64,000 bases of DNA from PALSA-350 sp963834445 (lineage in GTDB: Bacteria > Acidobacteriota > Terriglobia > Terriglobales > Acidobacteriaceae): positions 434,001-498,000 of the forward strand of contig CAWIBU010000001.1 in assembly GCA_963834445.1 (NCBI GenBank). Direction: 5' to 3'. Shown here in pieces: positions 52,646 through 62,123 of the stretch. The notes below the pieces were generated by a model. It was not told the origin of the DNA, ran no database searches, and saw only the letters and a program-made list of their open reading frames with translations. How positions within the stretch are numbered: the stretch's first letter is position 1; each line of letters opens with the position of its first letter. The translations under genes were made by a program, and so were the position numbers.

Positions 52646-54800
52646 GAGTGCCTCACCATGAGCCCTCGGCAGACGTGCTGCAGACGTGGAGAGGGGCAAA
52701 GGCTGTATGCTTTGACGTTGATAGCACGCTGTGAGCAGCCCACGCGCCTGTCCTGGCAGTTGTTTTGCCGCCGCCTGCGGAGCGCGCATGGCTGGGCTGC
52801 GTTGCGGCGCTCTCCTCGTCCTGGCACATGTTCCTCACCTGCGTCTGGCTATTGCCTTCACGCGTGTGACGGTGCAGCGCGAGCGTGAAGGCTGAAGTAT
52901 AGTTTTATTCCCACCTTGGGCACAGGTGCGAGGACGAGTCGATCGATAGAGCTCGCAGCGTACCTGGGCGTAGGCAGCGCGGTAGCAGCTGTTACAGCCA
53001 GGTGAGACTGGAGGCACACACTCTGCCTCTGTGCTCGTGCAACTCCGTGCGGCTGCGCTTTCTGCGCTGCTGCCCAAAAAGGCGGCGCGTCATAAGTCAA
53101 AATTGTGCGAGCGCCCGTTGTGAGGTAGGCGCCGGCCAGTTTAGCTTTGGAAGCAAATTCGACACGAGAGCCTTACACTCCAAGCCGTCCAAGCTACTGC
53201 TGCGTGATGCACCCAAGGCGACAAATTACCCGGGGTATGGCGCAGCGCGATGGGCGGCACTGTCAAGTTTGAGGACGCGCTGGCGCAGCGCCTGGACATC
53301 ATGCGCCTCCCGCAAGGCCGTGAGCGACTACGCTGCAACAAGCACCCGCCGCGCATAGGCCATGGTGCGAGCCTCCCCACCCTCCGCCCGCTTGTTCCCC
53401 TGGGAACTACGTGTTGTGCTGTTGTTTGAGTGCTGGTTGCTGCAAGCGCAAAAGCACCTTCCCCTCCTCTCCGACCCCACCTTCCTGTTCCAGCTCGTCG
53501 AATGTGTCTACACGCGCTCACCCTCTGCCTACTCCCCCTGGACTTTTCGAGTGCCCACCCAGCTGATACTGCGCTTGCTCTCCCCGCAACCTGCCATCCA
53601 CTACTACCCCCTCCTCCTACCCCAGCGCAGGCATGCAAGCTGGTGGTGCGGCTGCAGGAGCACGGCGTGGCGGTGTTCCTGGTGTCGGGCGGCTTCCACG
53701 CCATCATCGACCCTCTCGCCGACCGCCTGGCGATCCCGCTGACCGTGTACGCCAACCGGATACCTGTTCAAGGCACGCGCGCGCACCCGGCCCGGCGCGG
53801 GGCGCCGCCGGAGGGGCGCTCGCGTGGCACGCCTGCGTTGGCGGCGCGGTTTCTGGGGGGGCTCGGCACGCCGCACTGCGCCAGCCGGCCGGGTTCGGCG
53901 TGCGAGGCAGGGGCAGAGGCGGCCGCTCTGCCAACCTCGTCCCTGCGCGGGCCCTGTGCGCCCGCCGGGCGGGGCATGGCGAGCCCCGCAAGCTGCCCCT
54001 GAGGCTGCTGACTGGCACTGTGCTGTGCTGTGCTGCCTGCTGCTGTTGGCAGGAGGACGGCTCCTACAGGGGATTCGACGCGCAGGAGTTCACCTCGCGC
54101 TCGGGCGGCAAAGCGCAAGCCGCGATCGAGGAGATCGAGGTGGCCCCCCACAGCCGCGCTCCAGCGCGCGCCTTGTGCTTGCGTCTGTGCGCGGTCCGCC
54201 CCCCTCCGCCTCGGCACCAGGCCGCTGCAGCCCCCGTCCGGGCAGCCACAGGGCACCGCAGGGACAGCGGGCGTGCACGAGCCACGCCAGCACGCACGCA
54301 GCCCGCCCTGCTCAGGCACTTGGGGGGGCTTCAGAAGCCTCAACCGCCGGCTGGCTGATGCGGGTTTGCACCGCTGGCGCAGCGGCTGCACGGCCTGTCG
54401 CCGCTGGTGATGGTGGGCGGCGGCGGCTCGCCTGGAGGCGCGGCGGCCGGGCGGCGCCGACGCTTTCATCGGGTGCGGGCGGGCCCCGGTTCTGCTCTCG
54501 CGGCTGGCTCCTCACCCTGACACCTCAAGTTCTACCCGAGCTCTGCATGGCTATGGCGGCTCGGCTATGATCAATGCAGGCCTTCGCTGAACGCAGGCTC
54601 ACTTACATGGCAGGGATCTCAACGCCATCAACCAACCTCACGTGCTGGTTGTGCTCACGCAGGGCTCCCTCCCACCCCCCCTTGTCGCTAGCGGCAGGTA
54701 TGGCGGCTCGGTCGTGCGGCCCTCGATCGCGGCGGCCGCGAGCTGGTATGTGTACGAGAATGACGACGCTGACGGCTGCGCTCGGGAGGGGAGCCCACAC
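52646..54800 (+). CDS. Phosphoserine phosphatase of a green alga, multi-exon, frame-broken
   Basis: Exons: 52646-52730 PSADVLQTWRGAKAVCFDVD then STL (HAD motif I DxDST with catalytic Asp); 52926-53001 CEDES, then after one extra A ELAAYLGVGSAVAAVTA; about 53246-53360 AMGGTVKFEDALAQRLDIM; 53631 to about 53777 LVVRLQEHGVAVFLVSGGFH AIIDPLADRL (motif II Ser-Gly-Gly); 54053-54139 EDGSYRGFDAQEFTSRSGGK; about 54363-54480 FAPLAQRLHGLSPLVMVG then PGGADAFIG; about 54695-54800 YGGSVVRPSIAAAASWYVYE. This is the plant-type enzyme that makes serine from phosphoserine in plastids. In motif III the expected GDG of 'MVGDG' reads GGG, and two bases are missing before LEARRPGG, so as written it would be inactive. 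Upstream exons for a transit peptide were not found. Confidence 0.75.
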
Positions 54801-55051
54801 GCCGCTGCTGTCGTGTGAGGCCTTCGTAGAGGCCGCTTTTCTTTCCTTTGGGGTCTGCCGGCTGCGCTTGTGGCAGGGCGGTGGGCGAGCAGGGCTGCGC
54901 TTCCGCCCCTGCGCCGCCTGCCGCAGTCCCGGCTTCTTGCTTTAGTAGTAGTGTGATGAGAAGAGTCCTGGGGGTGGGGGGCAGCGGTCTGTATCGTCTA
55001 AAGTCAGTGTTGATGTTGGAGTAGTGGTAAATCTTGGGGGTAGCAATTAAG
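54801..55051 (+). other. Algal 3' flank, nothing recognised
   Basis: Likely 3' UTR of the phosphatase gene. No further exon or gene was recognised before the T run. Confidence 0.4.
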
Positions 55052-55079
55052 GGTTTTTTTTTTTTTTTTTTTTTTTTTT
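55052..55079. repeat. T28 homopolymer at the algal/mycobacterial join
   Basis: 28 consecutive T. Left of it the sequence is algal; directly right of it the minus strand encodes a mycobacterial mobile-element protein that ends in mid-domain. The homopolymer is the likely site where unrelated sequences were joined. Confidence 0.8.
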
Positions 55080-55351
55080 ACTGGATAGATTACGTATTGC
55101 TGGAGGCGTGTCTTACCGGATCGCTTGTGTGGCGAACGCGCAATAACCCGAGGCGCATCGTTGAACACATCGGCTAGGTGCGTGTAGGCGCACCACAGTG
55201 TGACGGCAATATATTCGTGTTCACTTGGCAGGACGCAGTAGCGGGCGATGGCGCCGCACATATCGTCTACGAGTCGTTCACCTGCCAGGGTTTCGGTCTC
55301 GGGTGAGTCGACCTCATTGCCGTCTGGGTCGATATAGACGGCACTCACTCC
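55080..55351 (-). CDS. DUF3631-type helicase-like protein of an integrative element, N-terminal fragment
   Basis: From GTG 55351, overlapping the stop of the upstream ORF, the minus strand reads VSAVYIDPDGNEVDSPETET, then LVDDMCGAIARYCVLPSEHE, YIAVTLWCAYTHLADVFNDA, PRVIARSPHKRSGKTRLQQY. This matches the beginning of DUF3631-type proteins on actinobacterial plasmids and prophages, where 'LPSEHxxxAVTLWxAHT' precedes a Walker A-like S-P-x-K-x-x-G-K-T-R (here SPHKRSGKTR). They may load or unwind DNA during element replication. The frame runs into the T-run at 55079, so ~90 residues of a protein normally several hundred long remain. Confidence 0.65.
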
Positions 55352-55817
55352 CCGCCGCCCATCAGCTCCGAAATGTTCACGCCCTGCTCGCGGGCCAGCC
55401 GCAGAAGGATCTTGTACAGGAACGCGGCGGGTCGATCCTTTGCGAGCTGGCACTGTGGTCCGAGACCAACGATGTCCCGGACCACGCCGTGCCTGACGCA
55501 TAGGCTGGGATCGCTGCACACCGTGCAGTTGTGGAGGGTGCTCCATCGCGCACCCCGTCCATCTCCGTCCGTTCCGTCCGCCTTGACGCCTTGGCACGCG
55601 TCAAACGCGCTGTTGATCCAGGCGACCACGTCGAGGAGCGTTTGTAGATCACCCTTCGCCCCAACTTCCCCGAGCGCGGCCCTCGGCCTTGTCCCCGTAA
55701 CCAATACATGGTCGATATCGATTTGTTCGCCAGCTTCGCGGCCTGCCCGATGTCGAGGATCTCGTCGTCAGCGGTAGTTAGTTCGGTCGTTGGAGATCGG
55801 TAATTGCGTATCGTCAT
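55345..55817 (-). pseudogene. Excisionase-type HTH protein fused out of frame to a Cys-containing ORF
   Basis: From ATG 55817 the minus strand reads DDEILDIGQAAKLANKSIST, MYWLRGQGRGPRSGKLGRRV, IYKR, the MerR/AlpA-like winged helix of excisionases. The frame is then lost near 55632: the expected continuation DLQTLLDVV is found one base over, where it runs on as WINSAFDACQGVKADG, LHNCTVCSDPSLCVRH, LGLGPQC-like Cys pairs, and ILLRLAREQGVNISELMGGG to a stop at 55345. Overlapping repeats of CTACAAACG suggest that a short deletion joined two genes. Xis would direct excision with the integrase at 56.2-57.4 kb. Confidence 0.55.
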
Positions 55818-56188
55818 GAACCTTTGATATCAGCGGTCGACCGACAATTCAAGCAACTCTCAGCAAATTCTTAACTCAGATTGTGGCCGGCAAACTCGCT
55901 GGCGACGGGACCGCATATTGCCAGTTCAAAGCACCAGGTGGCATCCGACATGCGTGCCCTACTGGTACGGTATGCATAAGGAGATAGTCAGTACAGCAAC
56001 ATAAAAACAAGACGAGACTATAGAGCTTTTACATCGGTTAATCGCTTAGGGATAAAGAAGGCCTCTATCAAATCTATAGAGAGAGAAGGCGTTAAAGGCC
56101 ACAATAAGAAACGTTGCCAAGCGACTATGCCGCCCTGGTCCCAGACTCGCCCCTGGCGGTACGCACGGCGTACTGATACGATGAGGCC
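55818..56188. other. Intergenic region between xis-like and integrase genes
   Basis: AT-richer than the flanks. It must hold the divergent promoters of the excisionase-like gene and the integrase. CTATAGAG occurs at 56019 and again as TCTATAGAGAGAG near 56075, and GGTACG/CGTACx words recur near 55964 and 56157. No gene recognised. Confidence 0.4.
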
Positions 56189-57407
56189 ATGGACATTACG
56201 CGCGGCCAGCGTCAAGGCGTCGAGAACCTATGGGTAAGCCGATCAGGCGAGAGAACCAAGCTCTACGGGAAGGGCAAGCAGTGGCGCGCCCGCTAGTCGA
56301 CAGCCGCGGAGACGAACACACCAGAAGATTCAGACTCAAGAGCGAAGCGGTCGACTGGCTGAAGGATGTCACCCGCAGCGGCACCGATGTTGCACCCGAG
56401 GTCAAAGGCGAGTGGACCGTCGCGCACCAGTATTCGCGCTGGATACGCAGGGCGAACATCGCGGACACGACACGCGCCACCAGACAGCACACATGGCGAG
56501 CCCACGTAGAAGACCGGTGGGGTGACGTGCAAGTGACTAAGGTTCAGCCGCCCGACGTCAAAGCGTGGCTAGCGGATCTGACCGAATCCGACATAGGGTT
56601 CCGACTATAGAGAATGCCTTGGGCGTGTTGCGGATGTCTTATCCGACGCGGTATCCGATAAGCGTCTTATCCTCAATCCTTGCGATGGCGCTAAGGCACC
56701 GAGACGGTTACCGGCTAAGAAGCGGCGTAAGGATTGCTATCTATCCCATAAGCAGGTCGACACCCTAGCCGCGGCCTGCGGGAGCGATGGCGCGGTGGTG
56801 CGCTTCCTCGTCTTATACGGGCCTGAGGTGGGGGGAGATGGCGGCTCTTACGGTGGGGGCGGTAGACCTCAACCGGAGGCGGCTGGACATAGACCGCACG
56901 GTCTCTGAAGCTGATGGCCGGCTTATCTGGAAAGCCCCTAAAGACTACGAGAGAAGGTCTGTGCCCTTCCCCGACTTCATTGCTGACGAGCTGTCCGCGC
57001 TGATGGCCGGCAAAGGTGGCGACGATCTCGTGTTCGCTGCCAGCGAAGGGCGGCGTCTTGCGCGTGTCGCACTGGCGTCCGCGCGTGTTCAACCCGGCGA
57101 GGGACTCTCTGAAGGACTTCCCGAAGGTCACACCGCACGATCTAGGCATACCGCCGCGTCGTTGGCGGTGTCTGCTGGGGGCAACGTGCTGGCCCTGGCG
57201 CGGATGCTCGGGCATGAGGACCCAAGCATCACGCTGAGGGTCTACGCGGACCTGTTCGATACGGACCTGGATGCGCTAGCTGACGTGCTGACGAAAGGCC
57301 CGCACTGCAGCACTCAAACAGCCCTCAACTGCCGCCGACTGACAGTGAATCCGCAGGAGAAAACGTACCCGGTACGCTGGAGCAAACTGCCTAGCGATGC
57401 TAGATAA
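56189..57407 (+). pseudogene. Tyrosine recombinase/integrase, broken by frameshifts
   Basis: ATG 56189 (GAGG upstream) reads MDITRGQRQGVENLWVSRSG and GKGKQWRAR; a missing base near 56297 then gives VDSRGDEHTRRFRLKSEAVD. The SAM-like core-binding domain continues to DVKAWLADLTESD (about 56590), shifts again, then DVLSDAVSDKRLILNPCDGA, with another lost base near 56818 before YTGLRWGEMAALTVGAVD (catalytic Arg). The last lost base near 57142 separates TPHDL from RHTAASLAVSAGG, so the HxxR box HDLRH is split. LGHEDPSITLRVYADLF supplies the final His/Tyr. All catalytic residues are recoverable by inserting single bases. It ends 22 bases from the 3' end of tRNA-Pro, the expected place for an integrase of a tRNA-targeted element. 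Confidence 0.8.
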
Positions 57408-57428
57408 GTCATTTACCAGCGACTATGC

Positions 57429-57505
<77 letters not shown>

Positions 57506-57568
57506 CTTGAAGCCTCGACAGCCTATCGCACCGGCCCATCGACTGGCCAAACCGCGAGGCAGTCGTAG

Positions 57569-58684
57569 TCAGGTCCAGGCGCATGAACGTTCGAATTCGA
57601 CCAGCGCCGCGGCGGGGCCGCTGGGATCAAGCCCCTGGGCGCTGACCCACTCGTCGCTGAAATAGGTGTCGGCGTAGCGGTCGCCGCTGTCGGCGAGCAG
57701 TGTGACCACCGAACCGCTGCGGCCGTCGGCCACCATTTCGGCGAGCAGGCCGAAAGCGCCCCACAGATTGGTACCCGTCGATGGGCCCACACGGCGGCCC
57801 AGGACGGCGCTGACGTGGCGGGCCGCGGCGATCGACGCCGCGTCGGGCACCGAGACCATGCGGTCGACCACGCCGGGCAGAAACGACGGCTCCACCCGCG
57901 GCCGGCCGATGCCCTCGATGCGCGACGACGTGGGCATCACAACGTCGTCCAGGTCGTTCCGGCCCAAGGCGTACGCGGGAAAGAACGCCGAGTTCTCCGG
58001 GTCGACCACGCACAGCTGGGTGGCGTGCCGCCGATAGCGGATGTAGCGGCCGATCGTGGCGCTGGTCCCGCCGGTGCCCGCGCCGACCACGATCCAGTCC
58101 GGCACGGGGTGCTTCTCGTCGCGCATCTGGGCGTAGATGGACTCGGCGATGTTGTTGTTGCCGCGCCAGTCGGTGGCGCGCTCGGCGTTGGTGAACTGGT
58201 CCAGGTAGTGGCCGCCGGTTTCGCGCGCCAGGCGTTCGGCCTCGTCGTACACCTGACTCGCGTTCTGCACGAAATGGCAACGCCCGCCTTGTGATTCGAT
58301 CAGCGCCACCTTGGACGGGCTGGTCGCCGCGGGCATCACGGCGATGAACGGCAGGCCGAGCAGGGACGCGAAATACGCCTCGGATACCGCCGTGGAACCC
58401 GACGACGCCTCGACCACCGTGGTGCCCTTGTCGATCCACCCGTTGCACAGCGCGTAGAGGAACAACGAGCGCGCGAGCCGGTGCTTGAGGCTGCCGGTGA
58501 TGTGGGTGCTTTCGTCCTTGAGATAAAGCTCGATCTCGAGATGGCTACCCCAGGCCGACGGCAGCGGATACCGCAGCAAGTGCGTATCGGCGCTACGACG
58601 GGAGTCGGCCTCGATCAGCCGGACCGCGTTGTCCGTCCAGTCACGCGAGCGGCTGTGGACCGCGACCTTGGTCCCGTCGTTCAA
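57569..58684 (-). CDS. Cysteine synthase-like PLP-dependent lyase (Rv3684 type)
   Basis: 371 residues from TTG 58684, which shares bases with the stop codon of the upstream phosphoesterase gene (TTGA), so the two are translationally coupled. The fold type II PLP motifs are YLKDESTHITGSLKHRLA with the Schiff-base Lys, VVEASSGSTAVSEAYFASLL with the substrate-binding S-S-G-S-T loop, NNIAES, and the phosphate-binding GAGTGGTSATIGRY. LLADSGDRYADTYF near the C-terminus carries the pyridine-nitrogen Ser. It has the gene order of M. tuberculosis Rv3683-Rv3684 and is a member of the cysteine synthase/cystathionine beta-synthase superfamily; the precise substrate is not known to me. No frameshifts, in contrast to the adjacent element. 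Confidence 0.85.
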   Translation of the reverse strand: MNDGTKVAVHSRSRDWTDNAVRLIEADSRRSADTHLLRYPLPSAWGSHLEIELYLKDESTHITGSLKHRLARSLFLYALCNGWIDKGTTVVEASSGSTAVSEAYFASLLGLPFIAVMPAATSPSKVALIESQGGRCHFVQNASQVYDEAERLARETGGHYLDQFTNAERATDWRGNNNIAESIYAQMRDEKHPVPDWIVVGAGTGGTSATIGRYIRYRRHATQLCVVDPENSAFFPAYALGRNDLDDVVMPTSSRIEGIGRPRVEPSFLPGVVDRMVSVPDAASIAAARHVSAVLGRRVGPSTGTNLWGAFGLLAEMVADGRSGSVVTLLADSGDRYADTYFSDEWVSAQGLDPSGPAAALVEFERSCAWT

Positions 58685-59640
58685 CGCAAGGAAGCTGCTG
58701 GCTGAACACGGCCCAGGTCGCTGGTGGAGTCGCGGCCGCCGTGTGGGGCGGCGATCAGGGTCAGCAGAGTCGCCTCGGGCCGGCAGCAGAACCGCACCGG
58801 CGCGAATGGTGACGTGCCGATGCCGGCGGAGACGTGCAACCGCATGTCGGCGCCCCACCGGGACGGGCCCTTGGCGCGGCTGCGGTCCAGGCCGCAGTTG
58901 GTCACCAGCGCCCCGTACAGCGGCAGGCACAGCTGCCCGCCGTGGGTGTGGCCGGCCATCACCAGCTGGTACCCGTCGGCGGCGAAGCGGTCGAGCACCC
59001 GCGGTTCGGGCGAATGTGTGAGCCCCAGCCGCAAATTGGCCGCCGGGCTCGCCGGGCCCGCGATCGTGTCGTAGCGGTCCCGGTCGATGTGCGGGTCGTC
59101 CACGCCCGCCGCCGCGATGTGCAGACCGGTCACCTCGAACTCACGTCGGGCGTGGGTCAGGTCGAGCCAGCCGCGCTCGGTGAACGCCGCTCGCAGGTCC
59201 TGCCAAGGCAACGCCTCGCCACGAATCCGGTGGGTGGGGTTGGTCAGGTAGTTCATCGGGTTCTTCAGGCGCGGCCCGAAGTAGTCGTTGCTGCCGAAGA
59301 CGAAGACACCCGGCCGGGACAGCAGATCGCCGAGCGCCTGGACGACGGCCGGCACCGCCTTGGGGTGCGCCAGGTTGTCGCCGGTGTTGACCACCAGGTC
59401 GGGCTCCCAGCTCGCGAGCTCACGCAGCCAGGCCTGCTTGCGGCGCTGATTGGGCGTCATGTGGAGGTCGCTGATATGCAGCACCCGCAGCGGGGTGGAG
59501 CCCGGCGTCAAGACGGGCATGGTCAGCTCGCGCAGCACGAACGCATTGCGCTCGACGAACGCGGCGTAGCCGATCCCGGCGACGGACGAACCGAGCGCGA
59601 CCGCGCCGGCGCGGATGAGGGCGGGCAAGACGTCAGCCAT
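58681..59640 (-). CDS. Metallophosphoesterase (Rv3683 type)
   Basis: 319 residues. Calcineurin-like motifs in order are LHISDLHM near 50 (D-x-H), LVVNTGDNL near 83 (GD), FVFGSNDYFGP near 114 (G-N-D/H, here SND), LGLTHSPEP near 210, and VMAGHTHGGQ near 240 (GHTH). A transmembrane helix or signal lies at about 8-25 (AGAVALGSSVAGIGYAAFV), so the enzyme is anchored. It sits directly downstream of ponA2 and upstream of the lyase gene, as in other mycobacteria. It hydrolyses an unknown phosphoester, perhaps in the envelope. Confidence 0.9.
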   Translation of the reverse strand: MADVLPALIRAGAVALGSSVAGIGYAAFVERNAFVLRELTMPVLTPGSTPLRVLHISDLHMTPNQRRKQAWLRELASWEPDLVVNTGDNLAHPKAVPAVVQALGDLLSRPGVFVFGSNDYFGPRLKNPMNYLTNPTHRIRGEALPWQDLRAAFTERGWLDLTHARREFEVTGLHIAAAGVDDPHIDRDRYDTIAGPASPAANLRLGLTHSPEPRVLDRFAADGYQLVMAGHTHGGQLCLPLYGALVTNCGLDRSRAKGPSRWGADMRLHVSAGIGTSPFAPVRFCCRPEATLLTLIAAPHGGRDSTSDLGRVQPAASLR

Positions 59641-59693
59641 GCACGCAGCCTACTGCGGGCGGCGCGCAGACGTCGCGTCTGTGCGCCAACCGA

Positions 59694-62123
59694 TTACGGC
59701 GGCGGCGGAGGTGGCGGCGGAGCCAGCAGCGGGATCGTGATCGGGGGCAGGCCCGGGATCTCCACCACTTGCGACCCGATCGGGACAGGTATTCCCGGCA
59801 AGCCTTCCGGTGGCGGCGGCGGTGGTGGCGGGATGCCGTTGCTGACCTGGATGGTGACGATCGAGCCCGGAATAGTCTGGCCGCTGGGACTCGTCCCGAC
59901 CACTTCGCCGAGCTTCGCGGTGCTGTTCACCGAGTTGGTTTGGTCGGCGACCTGGAAGCCGGCTTCCTTCAGGCGTGAGCGCGCCGCGTCCACCTCGAGC
60001 CCGGCGACACTGGGCACCCGGGAGGCCGGGGAGCCCTCGACGTAGCGGGGATCCGTCGGCGGCAGTTTGACGTCGCCGAAGCTGGTGGCGATCGGCTTCA
60101 TCGCGGTGAACCAGGTGCGGGCCGGTTCGTTGCCGCCGTACAGGTCGCCGTCGCCGCAGTGGCGCAACGGGCTCGAACACAGATCGGTCGGGTTGGGGGA
60201 GTCGTCGTAGATGTAGTTGGCTGCCGCGTAGTGGCTGGTGAATCCGACAAAGCCGGAGGAACGGTGGGCCTCGGTGGTGCCGGTCTTGCCCGACACCGGC
60301 AGGTCCCAGCCGGCCCCGCCGGCCGAGCCCGCCGCGGTGCCGCCGCCGAGCGCGTCCTTGCTCATGGCATTGGCCAGGGTGTTCGCCAGGCCCTCGGGGA
60401 CCACCTGGTCGCAGGTTTCGGTGGTGACGGCGACCTCGTTGCCGTTGCGGTCGACCAGCTTGTCGATGGGGCTGGGCGGACACCACACGCCGCCCGAGGC
60501 CAGCGTGGCCGCGACGTTCGACAGCTCGAGCGCGTTGACCTCGATCGGGCCCAGCGTGAACGACCCGATGTTCTGCCGCTTGACGAAGTCGGCCAGGCTC
60601 TCGTTGCTGTCCGGGTTGTAGTCGCGGGCGGTGCCGGGATTGGCGTAGGAGCGCAGGCCCAATTTGATCGCCATGTCCACCGTGCGCGTCACCCCGATCT
60701 GGGTGATCAGCTTGGCGAACGCGGTGTTGGGCGAGGTGGCCAGCGCGTCGGTCACGTTCATCGTGCCGCGGTAGTTACCGGCGTTGACCACACACCAGTT
60801 GTCCTTGGGGCAGCCCTTGGCGCCGCCGCTGCCGAAGCCTTTGACCTGGAACCGTGGTGGCGCGTCGAGGGTGGCGTTGATGCCCATTCCCATGTCCAGC
60901 GCGGCGGCCGTGGTGAACAGCTTGAAGATCGATCCGGCCCCGTCGCCGACCAGAGAGAACGGCTGCGGCCGCATGGTTTCGCCGGCGTCGGTGTCCAGTC
61001 CGTACTTACGGTTGCTGGCCATGGCCATGACGTGGTGGGAGTTCTTACCGGGCGCGATCACGCTCATCACGCTCGAGATGCCGGGCAGGGTGGGGCTGGC
61101 GAACTTGTCGATGGCCGACTTCACCGGGATCTGCACGTCGGGGTCGAGCGTGGTGCGGATCAGATAGCCGCCCCGGGCCAGCTGCTCCTTGCTGATGCCG
61201 GCGCGCGACAAAAACTCCTGGACGTAGTCGCAGAAGAAGGCGCGGTCGCCCGCCGCGATGCAGCCGCGGGGCAGCTCGTTGGGCTGCGGCAAGATGCCCA
61301 GCGGCTGAGCCTTGGCGGCGCGCAACGCGTCGGCCTGGTCGGGCAGGTTGTCGATCATGGTGTCCAGGACCAGGTTCCGCCGCGCCAGCGCGCCTTCGGG
61401 GTTGACGTAAGGGTTGAGCGCGCTGGTCGACTGCACCATGCCGGCCAGCAGCGCCGCCTGCTGCCAGTTCAGGTCCGAGGCGTTAATGCCGAAGTAGGTC
61501 TGCGCCGCGTCCTGCACGCCGAAGGAGTTGTTTCCGAACGAGACGAGATTGAGGTAGCGGGTCAGGATCTCCGGTTTGGTGAAGGTCTTGTCCAGCGTGA
61601 GCGCCATCCGGATCTCGCGAAGCTTGCGCGCGGGCGTGGTTTCGACGGCCGCGCGCTTTTCGGCGTCGGTCTGGGCGGTCACCAGCAGCTGGTAGTTCTT
61701 GATGTACTGCTGTTCGATGGTCGAGCCGCCGCGGGTGTCGACGTCGCCGCGGGCGTAGCCGGCAAGTCCGGTCAGGGTGCCCTTCCAGTCCACGCCGTTG
61801 TGTTCGGTGAACCGTTTGTCCTCGATGGACACGATAGCCAGCTTCATGGTGTTGGCGATTTTGTCGCCGGGCACCTCGAAGCGGCGCTGCGAATACAGCC
61901 ATGCGATGACGTTGCCCTTCGTGTCGACCATGGTCGAGACGGCGGGCACCTGCCCCTCGAGAAGCTGGGCCGAGCCGTTGGCGACGACTTCCGAGGCGCG
62001 GTTGGACATCAGCCCGAGGCCACCCGCGAACGGGAACATCAGGGCGGTGGCCACGACGCTGGCCAGCAGGCAGCACCCGGCGAGCTTGAGGACCGTGAGG
62101 ACGGCCGGGGGGCGCTCTGCCAT
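59694..62123 (-). CDS. ponA2: Bifunctional class A penicillin-binding protein PonA2
   Basis: 809 residues from ATG 62123; an in-frame ATG nine codons earlier is less likely because family members start MxERPPA-like. A single N-terminal membrane helix (LAGCCLLASVVATALMFPFAGG) is followed by the GT51 transglycosylase domain with IVSIEDKRFTEHNGVDW (catalytic Glu) and RGGSTIEQQYIKN. The transpeptidase domain has GSIFKLFT (SxxK, nucleophile Ser), SPNTAFAK (SxN) and SGKTGTTE (KTG). A PASTA domain (PSVAGLEVDAARSRLKEAGF ... GSIVTIQVSNG) and Pro-rich tails follow. It builds and crosslinks peptidoglycan and is needed for stress survival in mycobacteria. It is divergent from whiB4, as in M. tuberculosis Rv3681c-Rv3682. 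Confidence 0.95.
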   Translation of the reverse strand: MAERPPAVLTVLKLAGCCLLASVVATALMFPFAGGLGLMSNRASEVVANGSAQLLEGQVPAVSTMVDTKGNVIAWLYSQRRFEVPGDKIANTMKLAIVSIEDKRFTEHNGVDWKGTLTGLAGYARGDVDTRGGSTIEQQYIKNYQLLVTAQTDAEKRAAVETTPARKLREIRMALTLDKTFTKPEILTRYLNLVSFGNNSFGVQDAAQTYFGINASDLNWQQAALLAGMVQSTSALNPYVNPEGALARRNLVLDTMIDNLPDQADALRAAKAQPLGILPQPNELPRGCIAAGDRAFFCDYVQEFLSRAGISKEQLARGGYLIRTTLDPDVQIPVKSAIDKFASPTLPGISSVMSVIAPGKNSHHVMAMASNRKYGLDTDAGETMRPQPFSLVGDGAGSIFKLFTTAAALDMGMGINATLDAPPRFQVKGFGSGGAKGCPKDNWCVVNAGNYRGTMNVTDALATSPNTAFAKLITQIGVTRTVDMAIKLGLRSYANPGTARDYNPDSNESLADFVKRQNIGSFTLGPIEVNALELSNVAATLASGGVWCPPSPIDKLVDRNGNEVAVTTETCDQVVPEGLANTLANAMSKDALGGGTAAGSAGGAGWDLPVSGKTGTTEAHRSSGFVGFTSHYAAANYIYDDSPNPTDLCSSPLRHCGDGDLYGGNEPARTWFTAMKPIATSFGDVKLPPTDPRYVEGSPASRVPSVAGLEVDAARSRLKEAGFQVADQTNSVNSTAKLGEVVGTSPSGQTIPGSIVTIQVSNGIPPPPPPPPEGLPGIPVPIGSQVVEIPGLPPITIPLLAPPPPPPPP

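Noticed and set aside
47727..55051. Numerous long frames in the algal section (for example a Pro/Ala/Gly-rich 361-codon frame at 50,645-51,730) as bacterial genes
   Set aside because: High GC makes long random frames common; true coding there follows the exon pattern of a kinase and a phosphatase on the plus strand.
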